From Skeletonema tropicum (taxonomy: Eukaryota; Bacillariophyta; Thalassiosirophyceae; Thalassiosirales; Thalassiosiraceae), in NCBI GenBank assembly GCA_037178625.1, contig CM074127.1, positions 372,001-436,000 of the forward strand: 64,000 nucleotides of DNA. Direction: 5' to 3'. Below, piece after piece: positions 11,123-21,772 of this stretch (position 1 is its first letter; each line of letters opens with the position of its first letter). Below the pieces are notes generated by a model that ran no database searches, was not told the DNA's origin, and saw only the letters and a program-made list of their open reading frames with translations. The position numbers and the translations under genes are program-made.

Positions 11123-14100
11123 CGATGTCTTGCTGCAATTGCGTTCTCAAACTAATAAGTTGCGATAGGCGATCAACTCTGTGTCTCGTCATCATAGCAA
11201 CGCAGCAGGGATTGTGATCTCTTTCAAATTCCTTGCGGTTGTACGTAACGATGTTCCTCAAGTATCTTCCCCCAGGTTCCCTGACAACAGTGTTGCTGCG
11301 TGTATCTCCACGTGTGTATCCTACAGAGCTTGGGTGCATTGTCCCCCATAGTAACAGTCGTGTCGCGCTGTTGTACGTCTGCGTAGGATCATACTCATAC
11401 CAAACACTGATTCTCCTCAAAGAAGCGGTTGTCACGTCCTTGGCATACCTTTCATTCAATCGCGGTCCAATCGAGTTGTGAAAATCATCCCGCTCAGCAA
11501 GCTCCTGAACCCTCGCGCCGCCAATACCAATTTGCTTTGACTTTAATAGGCCGGTCTTCCATTCACTTTGAAGTTGTCCATCATTTTCCACATTCAACGT
11601 CAACGCTTCCATACAAACCTCATTAAAACTATTGTTGTTGACGTACCGTAGTTCTTCGTTGTTGATGTCACCATCACGACAAGGAAATTCAATCCAATGA
11701 TTCCCATAATAATCCAGAGACGAACTTCTCAATGCATCCAACTTGAGTTTGTGGAGTGTAGCCTTCTTGTATCCGTCGAGTGCAATGTTGTAGAATGTAT
11801 TTCTTTCTTCTGCAAATGTCTCCAAGTTGTTACATTTCAGATTCTTCGTATCCTGCCATTTGATCTCCCCATTGCCTCGATCAATAACTTCGTCTCGTTG
11901 ATAGTTCCGAGGTACCTGATGTCCAAGAAGATCTCCAACTTTCGCATTGAGCCCGCTTTGAGAATCCTCAATGACTTCAACTAACTTCGCAATGGATCCC
12001 AAGATAAGTGGCCCAAGATTCACAAGCCTGATGCAACCGGCTGCTACATTCTCACGGATGTAATGGTATGATAATACCAAATGCCTCTTGCGATCCTTGA
12101 AGTCAGGATTAACTCCACTTGACACTACAGACTCATTGTCACCCAATAGAATCGGGGTTCCATGCAAAGGTACTCCGAGGAACTGAAGGAGGGTCTTGTT
12201 AGCCCTGATTTGCTTGACAGCTGCTCTCGTTGCGTTGTTCTCGGATCTGTACGTAGCTGTTTCGACAGTATTCTGCTTCTTCGAAAACCAATCAAAAGGA
12301 GTCTTATTGAGGAAGTGAAGTGCGCCTGTGACAGATTTTCCACTGAGAATATCATGCATTAGGTTGGCATCCACGAAACTAGTCATCAAGACAAACTTCA
12401 CACAAGCTGGTGGAGGATTCTTGGGGTACTCCTCGCGAGTTCTGGCATAGGGCATACTGGGCCAATCCCTTTTGAGGAAATCGAAATCTGGCATATCAGT
12501 CCTGTACCGAATGGCTCCATTCCTCATCTTGCAGAGATACCCATAGACTCTCTTGATCCTATCGAGATGACCTTTCCTTGGTTGTGCACGGAAGCAGGAC
12601 AACGTCATTACAGCGGTTCCCACAATATTTCTATCATTGTCGTTGACCATACGCCTTATCGTCATCTCGGTCGGCGTGAAATCTACTCCCCAAGAGTGCT
12701 TATCGTACGTGATATCTCCAACGATTTTCTTTCTCAATGACTTTTCCTTGTCCAATACCTCCTCCAATAGTATCTTACTATCCCATAATCTAATAAACTT
12801 CAACGTTGAGTAGGCAGAATCGTTGCGTCCCATCGAACCCATCCAAGGTACCGTAATATTACCAGATGCAGCTCCCCATCGTGCAAGTAGTTTGACAATC
12901 AGAGTCCCATCATAACCAGAAGCCTTGTCGTGCTGGCTTTCATGCGTGATGTCCGCGCCAAATGAGTCAAACAGTCTCCGCATCATCTCTCCCCCATCAT
13001 AACGGGCAACACAGTTGGAGTAATGTATGTTGATGCGAGGCATGACCTGCATATATGCGGCTCCAGCAGTGGGATCGACGTCCGTCACAAGTCGTCCAAG
13101 ATCTTCAATAAACTCAATGAACGTCGCACTGGTTCCAAAATTACGTGGCTGCAAAGAGTACTGTCCAAATCCAATCACTGCGGAGCAATAGCCGTTTCGA
13201 AATCCAAGCGCCGAGGAGCAGTAATCCTGTCCAAATGTTGCAACAGCCAATCGAAAGATACTCCTGTCATCATTATCACTTTTCCGCATCACCACCTTGT
13301 CAACCGTTAATGATGACAACACGAGGTCCTCTCCACATGCGTGCATATAAGTATGCGCCACCTCAATGTCTTGAATAGAGCAGCCATCAAACTCTGAGTG
13401 CCGTGCCACTTGCGAAGCAATATAATCACCGTCTTCGATGGAAACAGGCGCACATGCGTCGTAACGATCAATCAAGGTCACCTGACCAGTATCATCAACG
13501 CATCCAACGTTATCGATGGCCTTATCTCGAAGTTCCCCCTCTTCTCGTCCTAGCTCCCCATGTTTCTTCCCAACTAAATCATCCGTCTCCAAACTTCCAC
13601 TGACGTTGCTGCTGTAAGATATGTAGTCAGCGATATTCCATCCGATCAATCTTCCCCCATCAGTAATCAGCACTATAAAACATCCCCCATCAATATTACC
13701 AGCTCTCTTCAAATATTGCACATTGATAGAAGAAATAAGTACATAAGAAATGACAGCAGTCATGTACGCACACTCCCCAACCTCAAGAACAGTCTTGTGC
13801 TCAACCTCATCAACAGTCTTGTGCTCTACAATTTCATTTGTTGCAAAACCAACATCATTGTCTCTATCGTTGTCATCACCAAAGGGAAAGCGGAGAGGCT
13901 GACGAATATCAATTGCTGTTGGAGGGAAGTTGACGTCGCTGTACCACTTGCAAACAGCCTCATAATTAAATGTACAATGCGGTCGTTGCCAACGATGGAT
14001 GCAAATATCTCCGTCAGTAATCGCCGTCCCCCAGTAGGTATCCTCTATTCGAACATAAGTACCAAGATCAAGATACATCGCCTCAAGTCTGATCGTAGTG

Positions 14101-15455
14101 GGATGGAAGCAGCCGGTAGATAGTAAGGGATAGCCCTTTAAATCTTTACACAAATAGGGATAACCTTCCAGATGCTTGCGAACCCAACATTGAATTTGTC
14201 CGCAACGACAGTTGAAGATGCACTGAGCCTCTTCATGAACCAAACCAGCATCGCTCAACCCAGTCGAAATCAAGTCTGTGGATGGATTGCCTCTGTCAAA
14301 GAGCTTCGACTGCTCATCGAAGAAATGCTTCGCGGCCATCAGGCTCGCTGGAGAAACTACGGATGGGATCCCTCTATCGAACAGCTTAGATTGCGCTTCA
14401 AATGTTTGCTTTGCTACTGTCAGGCGGGGCACAGCAGTGATGTTAGAAGCGGAGGAAAACAACAAACAGTTCATGTTGTCGTAGTTGGAACGTGCATCAA
14501 TAAAGGCGAAGTTGCGGTTTGTTGTAGTTGTTGAGAAGGTGGACTTTTCTGCCGTAGGAAATCGGTTGTTGCTGCAGTCCGATGCAAGATTGGGTGTTGA
14601 AATATTGTCCTTGTAGTCGTCATGAGGAGGTGCTTCATCCAATTTCATCCATGGGAAATCAAATTCATCTTCCAGATAATATTCCCAACCGTATGGGCAA
14701 TGCTTCACAAAATATTCAGCGGCCCTGTAAAGGATTCCCGCTCTGTCTTCATCAATCTTCTCCCCACTCCGGTTCTTCAAGCTATTCATCTCGTAAATAT
14801 CGTCCGTGTCATGGTCAGGAGAAGATGGGTTGGAGTTCGCAGATTGACCGGTATTAATATTTGTCATGGAGGGACTGGAGGACGCACTGGGTGCCGGCCG
14901 AACTCGCGCAAGTTCCTCTTGAAGGATTTGGGCCTCCCTCTCGCTGTAATCAACAAATGGAACTGCCGCATCGAAGAACTGGTTGAAATCACCCCCGCTC
15001 TTCAGACGAAAATCGTAAACACCAACCTTGGAGATGGGTCCATGCAACATCTGGAGCTGATTCATGTAGGATAGGACTTCGCTCAACCTCCCGTTAAGTT
15101 CATCCGAAATACTTGCTCCTGTTTTGTCTTTGATCAAATTCACCATGTTGGGATCGCTGATCAACTGCTTGAACTGCCCCAAGGTTGTGATGCCTTTGGA
15201 ATTCAAGTGCTCATGCACGATAGTATTGTTGTTCAACCATTGGTGCAGGATGTGTCTTAGCGTTGGATCCATTTGAATCATCTTCCCACTCCGGTTCTTC
15301 ACGCTGTTTACCTCGTTTAAATCATCAATAGTTTCTAGAAATTCTCTGAACGTATTCATGCTACGATCAGCGATGACGTCTTCTACAAAACCATCGTCGT
15401 CTAGCTCACATCGGAGGATGTACTTGAGTATCTCGTCAAAAGTGGCCTTCTTCAT
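11103..15455 (-). CDS. 1450-aa gag-like/RNase H polyprotein of the defective Copia element
   Basis: A single uninterrupted frame of 1450 codons. The N-terminal ~300 residues are acidic/helical and include a short repeated motif around 'SxKNRSG(K/E)' at two places; this could be a gag-like part. The middle has no recognisable protease, integrase (no HHCC or DDE pattern) or RT (no YVDD). The last ~450 residues contain two stretches typical of the Copia pol end: FRAQPRKGHLDRIKRVYGYL, and the RNase H region with VTGALHFLNKTPFDW, ETATYRSE and LLGDNESVV. So the frame preserves RNase H sequence downstream of a lost RT. A frame this long without stops, beside LTRs with no difference seen, implies the protein was made until recently. 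A purely decaying relic would be expected to show stops. Confidence 0.75.
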   Translation of the reverse strand: MKKATFDEILKYILRCELDDDGFVEDVIADRSMNTFREFLETIDDLNEVNSVKNRSGKMIQMDPTLRHILHQWLNNNTIVHEHLNSKGITTLGQFKQLISDPNMVNLIKDKTGASISDELNGRLSEVLSYMNQLQMLHGPISKVGVYDFRLKSGGDFNQFFDAAVPFVDYSEREAQILQEELARVRPAPSASSSPSMTNINTGQSANSNPSSPDHDTDDIYEMNSLKNRSGEKIDEDRAGILYRAAEYFVKHCPYGWEYYLEDEFDFPWMKLDEAPPHDDYKDNISTPNLASDCSNNRFPTAEKSTFSTTTTNRNFAFIDARSNYDNMNCLLFSSASNITAVPRLTVAKQTFEAQSKLFDRGIPSVVSPASLMAAKHFFDEQSKLFDRGNPSTDLISTGLSDAGLVHEEAQCIFNCRCGQIQCWVRKHLEGYPYLCKDLKGYPLLSTGCFHPTTIRLEAMYLDLGTYVRIEDTYWGTAITDGDICIHRWQRPHCTFNYEAVCKWYSDVNFPPTAIDIRQPLRFPFGDDNDRDNDVGFATNEIVEHKTVDEVEHKTVLEVGECAYMTAVISYVLISSINVQYLKRAGNIDGGCFIVLITDGGRLIGWNIADYISYSSNVSGSLETDDLVGKKHGELGREEGELRDKAIDNVGCVDDTGQVTLIDRYDACAPVSIEDGDYIASQVARHSEFDGCSIQDIEVAHTYMHACGEDLVLSSLTVDKVVMRKSDNDDRSIFRLAVATFGQDYCSSALGFRNGYCSAVIGFGQYSLQPRNFGTSATFIEFIEDLGRLVTDVDPTAGAAYMQVMPRINIHYSNCVARYDGGEMMRRLFDSFGADITHESQHDKASGYDGTLIVKLLARWGAASGNITVPWMGSMGRNDSAYSTLKFIRLWDSKILLEEVLDKEKSLRKKIVGDITYDKHSWGVDFTPTEMTIRRMVNDNDRNIVGTAVMTLSCFRAQPRKGHLDRIKRVYGYLCKMRNGAIRYRTDMPDFDFLKRDWPSMPYARTREEYPKNPPPACVKFVLMTSFVDANLMHDILSGKSVTGALHFLNKTPFDWFSKKQNTVETATYRSENNATRAAVKQIRANKTLLQFLGVPLHGTPILLGDNESVVSSGVNPDFKDRKRHLVLSYHYIRENVAAGCIRLVNLGPLILGSIAKLVEVIEDSQSGLNAKVGDLLGHQVPRNYQRDEVIDRGNGEIKWQDTKNLKCNNLETFAEERNTFYNIALDGYKKATLHKLKLDALRSSSLDYYGNHWIEFPCRDGDINNEELRYVNNNSFNEVCMEALTLNVENDGQLQSEWKTGLLKSKQIGIGGARVQELAERDDFHNSIGPRLNERYAKDVTTASLRRISVWYEYDPTQTYNSATRLLLWGTMHPSSVGYTRGDTRSNTVVREPGGRYLRNIVTYNRKEFERDHNPCCVAMMTRHRVDRLSQLISLRTQLQQDIVDCRRM

Positions 15456-15933
15456 GATTCAAAACTGCGCCGAAATAAAACTGTAATAAATTTTTGATAT
15501 GCCCAATAAGTATTTATCAACCGTTCAATACTCTATTATTAGGAAATTACAGGGTTGCACTTGCTGATGTGCTTAGGGCAACACGGAGTCACCCGCAGTT
15601 CACGCTGCAGATTCTGCCTCACCGCGCTAATAGTGAGTACTGGAATCTATATTCCTTATTTCCAACACGGAGTCAGGTTGGGGAATTTCCGAACAAATCT
15701 CACCGAAGCTCTTCGGTAGTAATTGAGATAGTCTTGAGCTGATTTACACACTTCACCGCTTTGCCACGGTCATGTACTCACTTTGTCCAATAGATCGCTT
15801 ACAGGGTGCAACGCGGAGTCACACACACGGGGTCCTCAAATCGATGGGAGTAGGGATGTCGTAGGTGCGAAGGCAGCAGTCGGCTCACTCGATTCCGTAA
15901 TGGAATAAAAGTAGAATCCGACGACTGGAAATC

Positions 15934-16295
15934 TGACAGATGGTGTCAAACCCTGACCCCAGCTAAAGCCCTTGCTAGGAGCTAATTCATGCGTTACCAC
16001 ACTTGGTCGTTTGTTAACTTGCGTTTACTTTAGAATTCGAATTGTAAGCTTTCCTTATCTTGGAAAACAATCATCCAAGAAACATCCTTATCTTGGATAC
16101 AATCATCATTGTTGGAGTTTTCCCTCCAAAATCCCTCTCTCTGATATCTTTTGCTGCCTAAAACCTCTTCGGAAGTGCCGAGAACTTCTCTGCCCCTCAT
16201 ACGTGTCGTATCTACCCTCAAAGATACATATCTCAATGCCGTACCAGCAAGTACTAGAATCCATATCCAAGCCTTGTCCAAGCTCCCGTTCGTCA
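15934..16295 (-). repeat. 5' LTR (362 bp) of the defective Copia element
   Basis: Direct copy of 10406-10767 with TG...CA ends. It is followed on its right by the duplicated GGTGA at 16296-16300. The ~480-bp leader between it and the ORF start at 15455 contains several ACACGGAGTCA-like short repeats. Confidence 0.93.
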
Positions 16296-16918
16296 GGTGA
16301 TGTAACATGGCCAAATACTGCCTCCTCCCGCTCCTTCTGCTGCTGTTCTGTTACTGCCTCCTCCTGCTCCTTCTGCTGCTGTTCGGTGTCAGTTTTGCTA
16401 TTGGTATTGTCGTTGTTAGTTTTTTTCTTGGCCGGTGTAACATGGCGTGCTTTTTCTTGTGCTTGTGCTTGTACCATATTTTGTAACTCTTTAGAGTCTT
16501 TCATTACTCCCCTCTCGAATGCGGCAGCGATATTGCTAGAAGTTGCTTCTAAATTTGTGTACTCTCTAAAGTAGCGGCGGAACATGCAATCGTCATTGTC
16601 ATCATCATCAGTTTGGCTTTTGTTAATGCTGGTGGTGTTGGTGTTACTGAAGTACTCACACATTTTAGACCAGTTCCTCAACGTGATGTTACCAAACATA
16701 GGGTAGGTATCTGGTGGCGAAATGTAGACGAATCGGAACTTGTTGTAGGGCATCGGGGCAGTGACATATCTACCATGCTCAATATGTGTATTCATCGGGC
16801 ATGAGTCGTTTCGATAACGTTTCATTACTAGTTCACTGATTTTAAGATGTTTCATGGCATCTTCCTCTGTCATCCAGAAACCCTGTGGGCATATCGATGA
16901 CATGGGATCGACCGCCAT
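16296..16918 (-). pseudogene. 5' part of a host ORF interrupted by the LTR element
   Basis: The minus-strand frame starts at 16918 (MAVDPMSSICPQGFW...) and is open for about 207 codons up to the LTR junction, where the annotated frame then reads into LTR sequence. It has an acidic DDDDND patch and a duplicated QQQKE(Q/R)EEAV module (33-bp repeat at about 16320-16385). No membrane segment or known domain was recognised. Its natural 3' continuation is at 10405-10149. It may have been a gene or an older element's ORF before the insertion. Confidence 0.5.
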
Positions 16919-17321
16919 CGTCGTTTATGTCGATGGATGAATTATACGTGTAAGTGCTCGATAGATGGAGAGCCGCAGCATTGTGCCGGAGAGGTAGAAT
17001 TTGAATGAATTGTACAAGAAGAGCAATGACGCATCTAGATAGCTGTATGTTAAATTTATCTACTGTACCTCATCTATGTAGACATATAGTCCAGATCATG
17101 TGCCAGACGGTCTGTCCGCGTGGGGCAGCCCATTCTTTTATGTGCCCTGGGTTGCTCCACGTCCCTCAATCAAAATGTGAGTGTGAGAGGAGTGTGAGTA
17201 GTAAGTAGCTCTCGCTCTACTTATGTAGAGATCATTAGACGCGTAGATCAAAACAGCCCCACATTTACATACTCTACTGAGTACGCTCATATTTCTCCGC
17301 CCCATCAACAAATCCGCTGCT
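16919..17321. other. Intergenic stretch, nothing recognised
   Basis: About 400 bp between the interrupted ORF and the FkbM-type gene. I found no ORF with support, no strong palindrome and no RNA gene. It presumably contains the promoter of the gene at 17322. Confidence 0.4.
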
Positions 17322-18575
17322 ATGATGTCTCATAAAATCATAGTTTGTGCCATAATTACATTCTTAACTATCATTTTTCTCAAGAATGTTTCCAGCAGCT
17401 TGAATGGCTACATCAAAAACGCCGGGGACAATGATTTCATCACCACTGTTAATATTCCAGTTGATAACGGTACTGCTGAGAGTAAAGAATCAATTATTGT
17501 GCTGGACAATGACAACATTTGTCCTCAGTCTTTAGCCATCAATGCAGCAAACAACCATACTCCTCCCCAAGCGCTAATTCCTCACGACGAATTGCTACAT
17601 ATTGTCAAGTATTGGCACGATTTCAATTGTCCTCAAAAAAAAACATGCCAGTTCGGCTCTATTGGGCAGCACTTGCTTCACATTGCAATGAAGCGCAATC
17701 AAACTTTACTGACGGTCCAGGTGGGAGCCATGGATGGGTATTCCAACGATCCAATGTATCATATGTTTTTTGAAACGAAGGGTAAAAATTATGTTCAAGC
17801 CAGGGAGGGGGAGGGGGGAAGAGGTTCTTACTTTTCTGATTTAAGGAATTGGTTACCTGTGATGATTGAACCTGTTCCCAAAAACTTTGAAGATTTGAAA
17901 GAAACATATTTGAAGATTGCCAATGATGGAGGTCTTGGATGTGCTGTTCCTATCAATGCCGTTGTATCATATGATTCCACGAAAACAACATGTCCATTTT
18001 GTCGATTCAATACAGCCGATGATTCCCCAGATTTTTGCAAGAGTGAGTGATGCCATCAGTACTTATTTTGCCCCCCTGATATGTATGCGTGTATAATTCA
18101 ATGCGACCTTGCATCTAATAATACATACTTGTTCTTTGTCCCTCCACATTGTTGCAAAGAAAGACCGGATTGGGTGAGACTCCAACTTGGTACTCTGGAT
18201 TGTGAATATTCCGAAAGACGGAGTAAAAAAGTTTTTGACACGTGTATACTTCAGGATCCTCTCCCTTGCAGCTCACTTGTGAAGTTGCTGTCTGATAAGT
18301 TTGTACCTGCAGAACACATTGCCATGCTTCAAATTGATATTGAAGGCTACGAATACATTCTTTTTGATGGGTTGCTCAAAGAAATGCCTGATAAATCATT
18401 ACCTCCTGTGATTCATTTTGAACACAAAGTGATGAAATACCAGGACAAAAGGTACCCGCTAGTAAACAGGACATCGCGGATGGACCAGGCGAAGCAGTTG
18501 TTGAGTTCAAGGGGGTATCATTTCTACGACGAAGGAGAAGATTATCTCGCACTCAGGTTGGATATGAACCAGTAA
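17322..18575 (+). CDS. FkbM-family (Methyltransf_21) methyltransferase, membrane-anchored
   Basis: Exons 17322-18042 and 18160-18575 join (donor A|GTGAGT, acceptor GCAAAG) to 378 codons in a consistent frame. The N-terminus IIVCAIITFLTIIFLKNV is a signal anchor or uncleaved signal peptide. Downstream are the usual FkbM landmarks: LTVQVGAMDGYSNDPMY (SAM-binding region), MIEPVPKNFEDL (acidic end of strand 2), then in exon 2 LQIDIEGYEYILFDGLL followed by VIHFEH. Six or more Cys residues (CPFCRF, CCKERP, LDC) suggest disulphides in the secretory lumen. FkbM enzymes are O-methyltransferases acting on sugars or natural products; the substrate here is unknown. It stands alone upstream of the tandem gene array. 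Confidence 0.85.
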
Positions 18576-18944
18576 ATATTAGACAGCAATGAATCAGATT
18601 GAGTATCATCTCGTTCATTGACAAATTGAATCGAAGCAAGGATGATGATAATGCCCAATTCAAGTGAATTAATAGGACAAACAGTTGAGTAAAGGGATAC
18701 AGTGATGATAATAAGCACGCGCAGAAAGGACTAACAAAACTTACCACAAACTTCCCACGTCACGATTGATACAACAGTTGTGGTGTCTTTGCATCCCAGA
18801 AAAGTATAGATAATATATCAGTCTGATCTGATCTGGCTCAGTTGCAACAAGTGATACTTATTCCCCGTTCACTCAACCACTGCTTATCAACCTTGCTGCA
18901 CTCTCTCTCTCTCTCTCTAGAGAGAATAAGAAATTATTCAACCA
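18576..18944. other. Intergenic stretch with CT microsatellite
   Basis: There is no supported gene. A (CT)n tract at about 18901-18918 runs into TAGAGAGA. The homology to the other array members begins right after it, near 18945. Copy A therefore lacks the ~200-bp conserved upstream block seen before copies B, C and D. Confidence 0.5.
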
Positions 18945-19019
18945 TCAAGCCTAACAAGCTACATTGTCCACTTACTCCTCTATATATTACACAACTACTT
19001 ACATCCTCACAATAATAAA

Positions 19020-19448
19020 ATGTGCTACGACAGATCAACCAAGACGACGACTCCCTTCATCAAGAAGGACCAATCCTCGGCTTCTTCTTCCATGTCCGTA
19101 CCAGTGCACACAGCTACTGCAGCCTGCAACCCAGAACCGATAGAAATCGATATCAGTACCCTGAGTGCAGAAGACCTCCAATCACTGAAGCAAGACGACC
19201 CATTCCTCTACTAATCTATCCCCGTTGTCCGAAAGTCAGCGTACAGCTTTGAGGAGCCTGATATGTCTCATTCTAGCCTATCAGGATGCACTACCATCAA
19301 GCGACGTACAAGAGTGTCCTGCGAGTGTCATTCAGATCTCCTACTGATGGATCTTTTGGGAGACTTCGACGAGGAATGTGATGAATCAGCTTTGAATCAG
19401 TTGGATCTTGAATGCTCCAAGATGCTTGGTCTGACATATGCTGCATAG
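19020..19448 (+). pseudogene. Array copy A: 142-aa gene with an internal stop
   Basis: Same protein as copies B and C except that a TAT codon (Tyr in FLYYSIP) reads TAA at 19212-19214, which leaves 64 residues. The remaining frame to 19448 is otherwise open and nearly identical to the intact copies, so the loss is recent. An AATAAA element lies about 20 bp past the stop at 19469. A TATA-like CTCTATATAT is at about 18978. Confidence 0.85.
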
Positions 19449-19669
19449 ACAGCCGCAAGACGCGAAACAATAAACCGTGTAGGATATACTAACAGTAGAA
19501 CAGTAAAGAAGTAGCAGTATATCTGCATGTTAAATCATAATCTGATCGTCTTTTTTCATGTTTGATGTGGCAATCAATCTAAGTAACTGATTTCAGATTT
19601 CTTCCCTTCATTACAATAATTTGGAATTCATTAGACACTACTGCATACTCCTCCATCATCTTCTTCATT

Positions 19670-21772
19670 TGGCTCTGCAAGCTACGTGTATCGAACTACT
19701 GGATAAGTTATCACTTAGTAGAACGTGAGTTATATACTTCTTCCTACTATGATTACATTACTCCCCCCCCTACTTTAACTTAGACGGCCTGCTCAGCTAG
19801 CGCAGCGGTAGGGCCCACATCAGCACTACCTAATATAGATCATAGTAGAGGTATGTTAGTAGATAAAATTGATGAGCTTGATGAAGGCTGGTATACTAGT
19901 AAGCCTTCTGATTGGTTGGTTAAAGAAATCTGTGAATTTGGGCCGATTTTGGAGGCTACTCGTCTCACACTGTGGTGCACATCTCATGGTTCGAACAGGA
20001 GATATCTTGCAAAAGTTGGTCAGTAAGTTGAGTGGGCACAGCCCACCAACAATTGAGATGCCTGTCTCACTGATATGCCAATTTTAGAATCACCGCCCAA
20101 AATCCGTCTGAAGTCGATATCCCACAGAGATATGGGACTAGAACGGAGCCTATTGAGCAATTGTGCCCACATATGGGCGCATACCCGGAAAGCTGTTAAG
20201 GTACAGACTAGTTTTAGACTGGTAGTTGCGATCGTCCGGGAATGGCTACGTCAGGTGCTGAAAGAGAAAGAGGAATATTCGCTGCCGGAGGTAGAGATAG
20301 ATGGGATTGTCAGGCTTTTCACTGCATTGTTCTACACGGATGATGGATACATTGCATCAACCGATGCAGAGCTTTTGCAACGATCTGTGGATTTTCTTAC
20401 TGATTAATTTGATCGGGTTGGCCTCAAGACCAACGTGTCAAAAACGAAAGTGATGACGTGTGTGGATGCGAGGATTAGGGTTCGGCAATTCAATTAGGTG
20501 TACTACAACACGCGGCATGGTTTCAGGTTCAGGACTACAGAGGAGTGGAACCGGCGGCGGGTGGAGTGCGATAAATGTGGTATGGAACTAACTGCAGCCT
20601 CAATGAACTCGCATTTGGAGACGCAACACGGTGTGTTTCGATCATGGGTGTTGAATCGGGACTTTCTATTGAATGGTGGAGAGCCGGAGACATATACTGC
20701 GCATGCCAGCTTTGGCGGGAGTTTTTTCTGCTCTGTGCCAGCGTGCCAGGAAGCCACTGATTGTTTTAACACTGCGTGGGCTCTTCGTCGGCACTTCCGT
20801 GATCGTCATAGTCCCGACGTCGAGGGATCTGGAGTCTTCCCGAAGTGTCATCTCTGCAATTTGCAGACTGACCCACGGTGGGCTGCCAGACACGAGAGGT
20901 CAAAGTTCTGTCGGATGGGGAGGGAGAGGATAGTGCAAACTAATGCGGCTATTGCAAAGCAGCGGGCTCTTGAAGTTGGCATTACGGCGTATGGAGAGGG
21001 CCTCGAACGGGTGGAGGTGTTTAAGTATCTTGGTCGGCTCATGACGATGGATGATACTGATACGCAGGCGATACGGAGTAATCTGACCAAGGCCCGAAAG
21101 GCGTGGAAAATGATATCTCGTCTCCTGCGTAGCGAGAACATGAAAACCCAGGGTTTGCGGTATGTTTTTAAAGGCAGTCGTGCAGGCAGTGCTTTTGTAT
21201 GGGAGTGAGACTTGGGTATTGACGGATTCGGCGTTGCGGTGTCTGGAAGGCTTCTATTATCGAGCTGCTTGTCGCATGGCACGCAAGAATCGACCTAAGA
21301 AGAACGAACGGACTGGAGAGTGGAGGTATCCGGATAAGAAGGAGTTATTTGAGGAGGTTGGGCTGTATACTTTGACGGAGTACATCAAAAAACGGAGGAA
21401 GACTATTGGGGCATACATCAGGGACCGCCCGATTCTGGATTTTTGTAGGGATGGTGAGAGACAACGTGGTACCAGCAAACACCGATGGTGGTGGGAGCAG
21501 CCGTTTGAGGCGGACCCGGAGAGGGAAGAGGATGCCTCTTCTATTGTATCTGAGGCCGCGTCTGAGTCTGAGGTGGAATCGCTGCTGTCTGTCGAGGATA
21601 GTGTATAAGGGGGTTGGCTAGCTGGATCTTCAAGTGTGGGGTTTAGTATAGTCTCTTATTTCTATAACAGCAAGCGCCTAGGGGTTGCACGAGCACTGCC
21701 CGCGGACTTGTTAGTCCATTCGTTGAGAAAAACGTGTAATGCCCGAAGGCCAAGTTACACACGCACACACTA
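19670..21772 (+). mobile_element. 5'-truncated LINE-like fragment inserted in array spacer
   Basis: About 2.1 kb is absent from the corresponding position after copy B. Homology to the B spacer breaks after TCTTCTTCA near 19669 and resumes at TAATGAATGGG at 21773. It contains RT C-terminal coding sequence in plus orientation with stops and a frameshift, and ends in a short ACACACGCACACAC tail. A target duplication could not be fixed by eye. The 5' end lacks endonuclease and most of the RT palm, as expected for 5' truncation during reverse transcription. Confidence 0.7.
20075..21608 (+). pseudogene. Degenerate non-LTR reverse transcriptase, 3' half, with zinc-finger insert
   Basis: The first segment ends with ALFYTDDGYIAS, a variant of RT motif C, before a stop at 20405-20407. 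After another stop near 20496 a 236-codon frame carries three Cys/His clusters: CDKCGMELTA...HLETQH, CSVPACQEA...HFRDRH and CHLCNLQ...RHERSKFC. This is followed by FKYLGRLM and an AIRSNLTKARKAWKMISRLL stretch typical of the region after the RT palm. A frameshift at about 21160-21205 moves to a third frame with VLLYGSETWVLT. It is dead but recognisable. C2H2-type fingers between the RT palm and the thumb-like part are unusual. Confidence 0.75.

Larger units (their letters stand above)
10406..16295 (-). mobile_element. Complete LTR retrotransposon, Copia-derived, lacking RT and integrase
   Basis: The element is 5890 bp with direct 362-bp LTRs (10406-10767 and 15934-16295). They begin TG, end CA and look identical by eye. 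A perfect 5-bp duplication GGTGA flanks it. It reads on the minus strand: the 5' LTR is the right-hand copy. A purine tract (CATAGGGGGA on the minus strand) abuts the 3' LTR at 10768-10777, as expected for plus-strand priming. The body holds one very long ORF (15455-11103). Only the C-terminal end of a Copia pol is recognisable, so the element is probably moved in trans by an autonomous relative. A primer-binding site was not recognised. It inserted into a minus-strand host ORF. Confidence 0.92.

Noticed and set aside
19790..19830. tRNA-like A-box (GCTCAGCTAGCGCAGCGGTAGGGC)
   Set aside because: No matching anticodon stem or T-arm GGTTCRA follows at the right distance. It is inside the LINE fragment insertion.
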